DNA of 64,000 nt from Streptomyces xinghaiensis S187 (lineage in GTDB: Bacteria > Actinomycetota > Actinomycetes > Streptomycetales > Streptomycetaceae). Under the pieces are notes generated by a model. It worked only from the letters and a program-made list of their open reading frames with translations. It had not been told where the DNA came from and did no database searches. Where the stretch lies: assembly GCF_000220705.2 (NCBI RefSeq), contig NZ_CP023202.1, forward strand, positions 4,432,501-4,496,500, read 5' to 3'. Shown here one piece after another: positions 63,552-64,000 of this stretch (the stretch's first letter is position 1; each line of letters begins with the position of its first letter). The position numbers and the translations under genes were made by a program.

Positions 63552-63907
63552 GCAAGTACCTGCTCGACAAGTTCCTCTACACCGTCGACCGCGACCCCGA
63601 ACTGGTGGAGCGCTACCGCGAGGATCCCGCCGGGCTGGTGACCTGGTGGGAGGGGGAGATGGCGGGCAAGCTGCTCAACTGCGTCCCGGACGAGCGGACC
63701 ACGTGGCTGGCGTTCACCGAGGAGGAGCGCCGGGCGCTGCGCGAGCACGATCACGTGGCCCTCTTCGAGATGGGCGCGCACCCCTTTCTGACCCTCACCC
63801 TCTTCATCGCGATGTTCGAGCGCGACCACGAGCCGCTGGAGTACCAGAAGGCCTATGGCCGGGCCATGCGGCACATCTCCCTGCCCTACCCGGACATAGC
63901 CACCTGA
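63548..63907 (+). CDS. LigA-like small subunit of the extradiol dioxygenase
   Basis: The 119-residue helical protein resembles the alpha (LigA) subunit of protocatechuate 4,5-dioxygenase: MSKYLLDKFLYTVDRDPELV, WWEGEMAGKLLNCVPDERTT, then LTEEE-like FTEEERRALREHDHVALFEM and GAHPFLTLTLFIAMFER. LigA shapes the active-site lid of LigB. The ATG overlaps the LigB-like stop codon by 4 bp. The pair therefore most likely forms one enzyme that opens a carboxylated dihydroxybenzene ring. Substrate preference (for example protocatechuate, gallate or another) cannot be read from the sequence. Confidence 0.86.
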   Translation: MSKYLLDKFLYTVDRDPELVERYREDPAGLVTWWEGEMAGKLLNCVPDERTTWLAFTEEERRALREHDHVALFEMGAHPFLTLTLFIAMFERDHEPLEYQKAYGRAMRHISLPYPDIAT

Positions 63908-63940
63908 TCCGGTGGGCGGGGCCGGCGCGCGGTACGGCGC

Positions 63941-64000
63941 TCACACCCGGCGCAGCCGGGGGAGTCCGGCCAGAGCGGCCAGCAGCGCCAGGGTCCCGGC
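63941..64000 (-). CDS. C-terminus of a hydrophobic protein, truncated by the window end
   Basis: The last 60 bp, read on the minus strand, give AGTLALLAALAGLPRLRRV and a TGA stop, a hydrophobic segment with a basic end typical of a membrane protein C-terminus. The rest lies beyond the window. A transporter serving the catabolic cluster is possible but unproven; the gene faces the LigA-like gene. Confidence 0.45.
   Translation of the reverse strand, partial: AGTLALLAALAGLPRLRRV

Overview
The window is high-GC actinobacterial DNA that looks like the core chromosome of a Streptomyces species or a close relative. The signs are strongly GC-biased third codon positions, many GTG starts, ATGA/GTGA start-stop overlaps, an MtrA-MtrB-LpqB operon, a SecA-Rv3235-family neighbourhood, a giant NAD-glutamate dehydrogenase, two PASTA-less Ser/Thr kinases resembling PkaA/PkaB, and a prfB-ftsE-ftsX-S41 peptidase-smpB-ssrA block. 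I see no transposase, integrase, CRISPR array or ordinary tRNA gene.

Layout. 1-2.4 kb: 3' two thirds of a 23S rRNA, a 5S rRNA and a strong terminator. 2.4-8.0 kb (minus): a five-gene membrane/AAA+ operon (stalk-type membrane protein, DUF4129, DUF4350, MoxR ATPase, DUF58). 8.1-13.8 kb (plus): mtnA, then mtrA-mtrB-lpqB, with a perfect tandem 10-bp repeat just before mtrA. 13.9-16.7 kb: a ComF-type phosphoribosyltransferase broken by a frameshift, a long hibernation factor (hpf) and an orphan LuxR-type response regulator. 16.8-23.3 kb: a YcaQ-type DNA glycosylase (minus), secA, an Rv3235-family gene (minus), a DUF6912-type gene and a HAD phosphatase.

23.9-29.0 kb: a 1,700-residue NAD-glutamate dehydrogenase carrying a four-copy 33-bp repeat. 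29.2-35.2 kb: three cell-wall glycopolymer genes, one of them a GT2-glycerophosphotransferase fusion. 35.3-38.7 kb: an accessory-looking locus with an RsbW-like ATP-binding protein divergent from a coupled operon of HTH/TPR regulator, ASCH protein and YdcF protein. 38.8-42.6 kb (minus): a carbohydrate ABC importer in which one permease has a large extracellular insert. 43.0-50.9 kb: an FHA-FtsK/EccC-like ATPase divergent from two membrane Ser/Thr kinases.

51.0-57.9 kb: prfB, a sortase substrate (LAETG), a small zinc-ribbon membrane protein, ftsEX, an S41 protease, smpB and tmRNA. 57.9-64.0 kb: an IclR-regulated catabolic cluster with an amidohydrolase on one side and, divergently, a CaiB CoA-transferase, a citryl-CoA-lyase-like protein and LigB/LigA-type extradiol dioxygenase subunits. 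Its divergent promoter region carries two near-identical palindromes placed almost symmetrically just after the predicted transcription starts. The window ends inside the C-terminus of a hydrophobic protein on the minus strand.

Most of the window is conserved housekeeping DNA. The less ordinary parts are the broken comF, the repeat-bearing dehydrogenase, the glycopolymer genes, the HTH/TPR-ASCH-YdcF operon, the permease insert, the FHA-FtsK/kinase locus and the terminal ring-cleavage cluster. All functional statements come from reading the sequence and from memory of protein families; no database search was possible.
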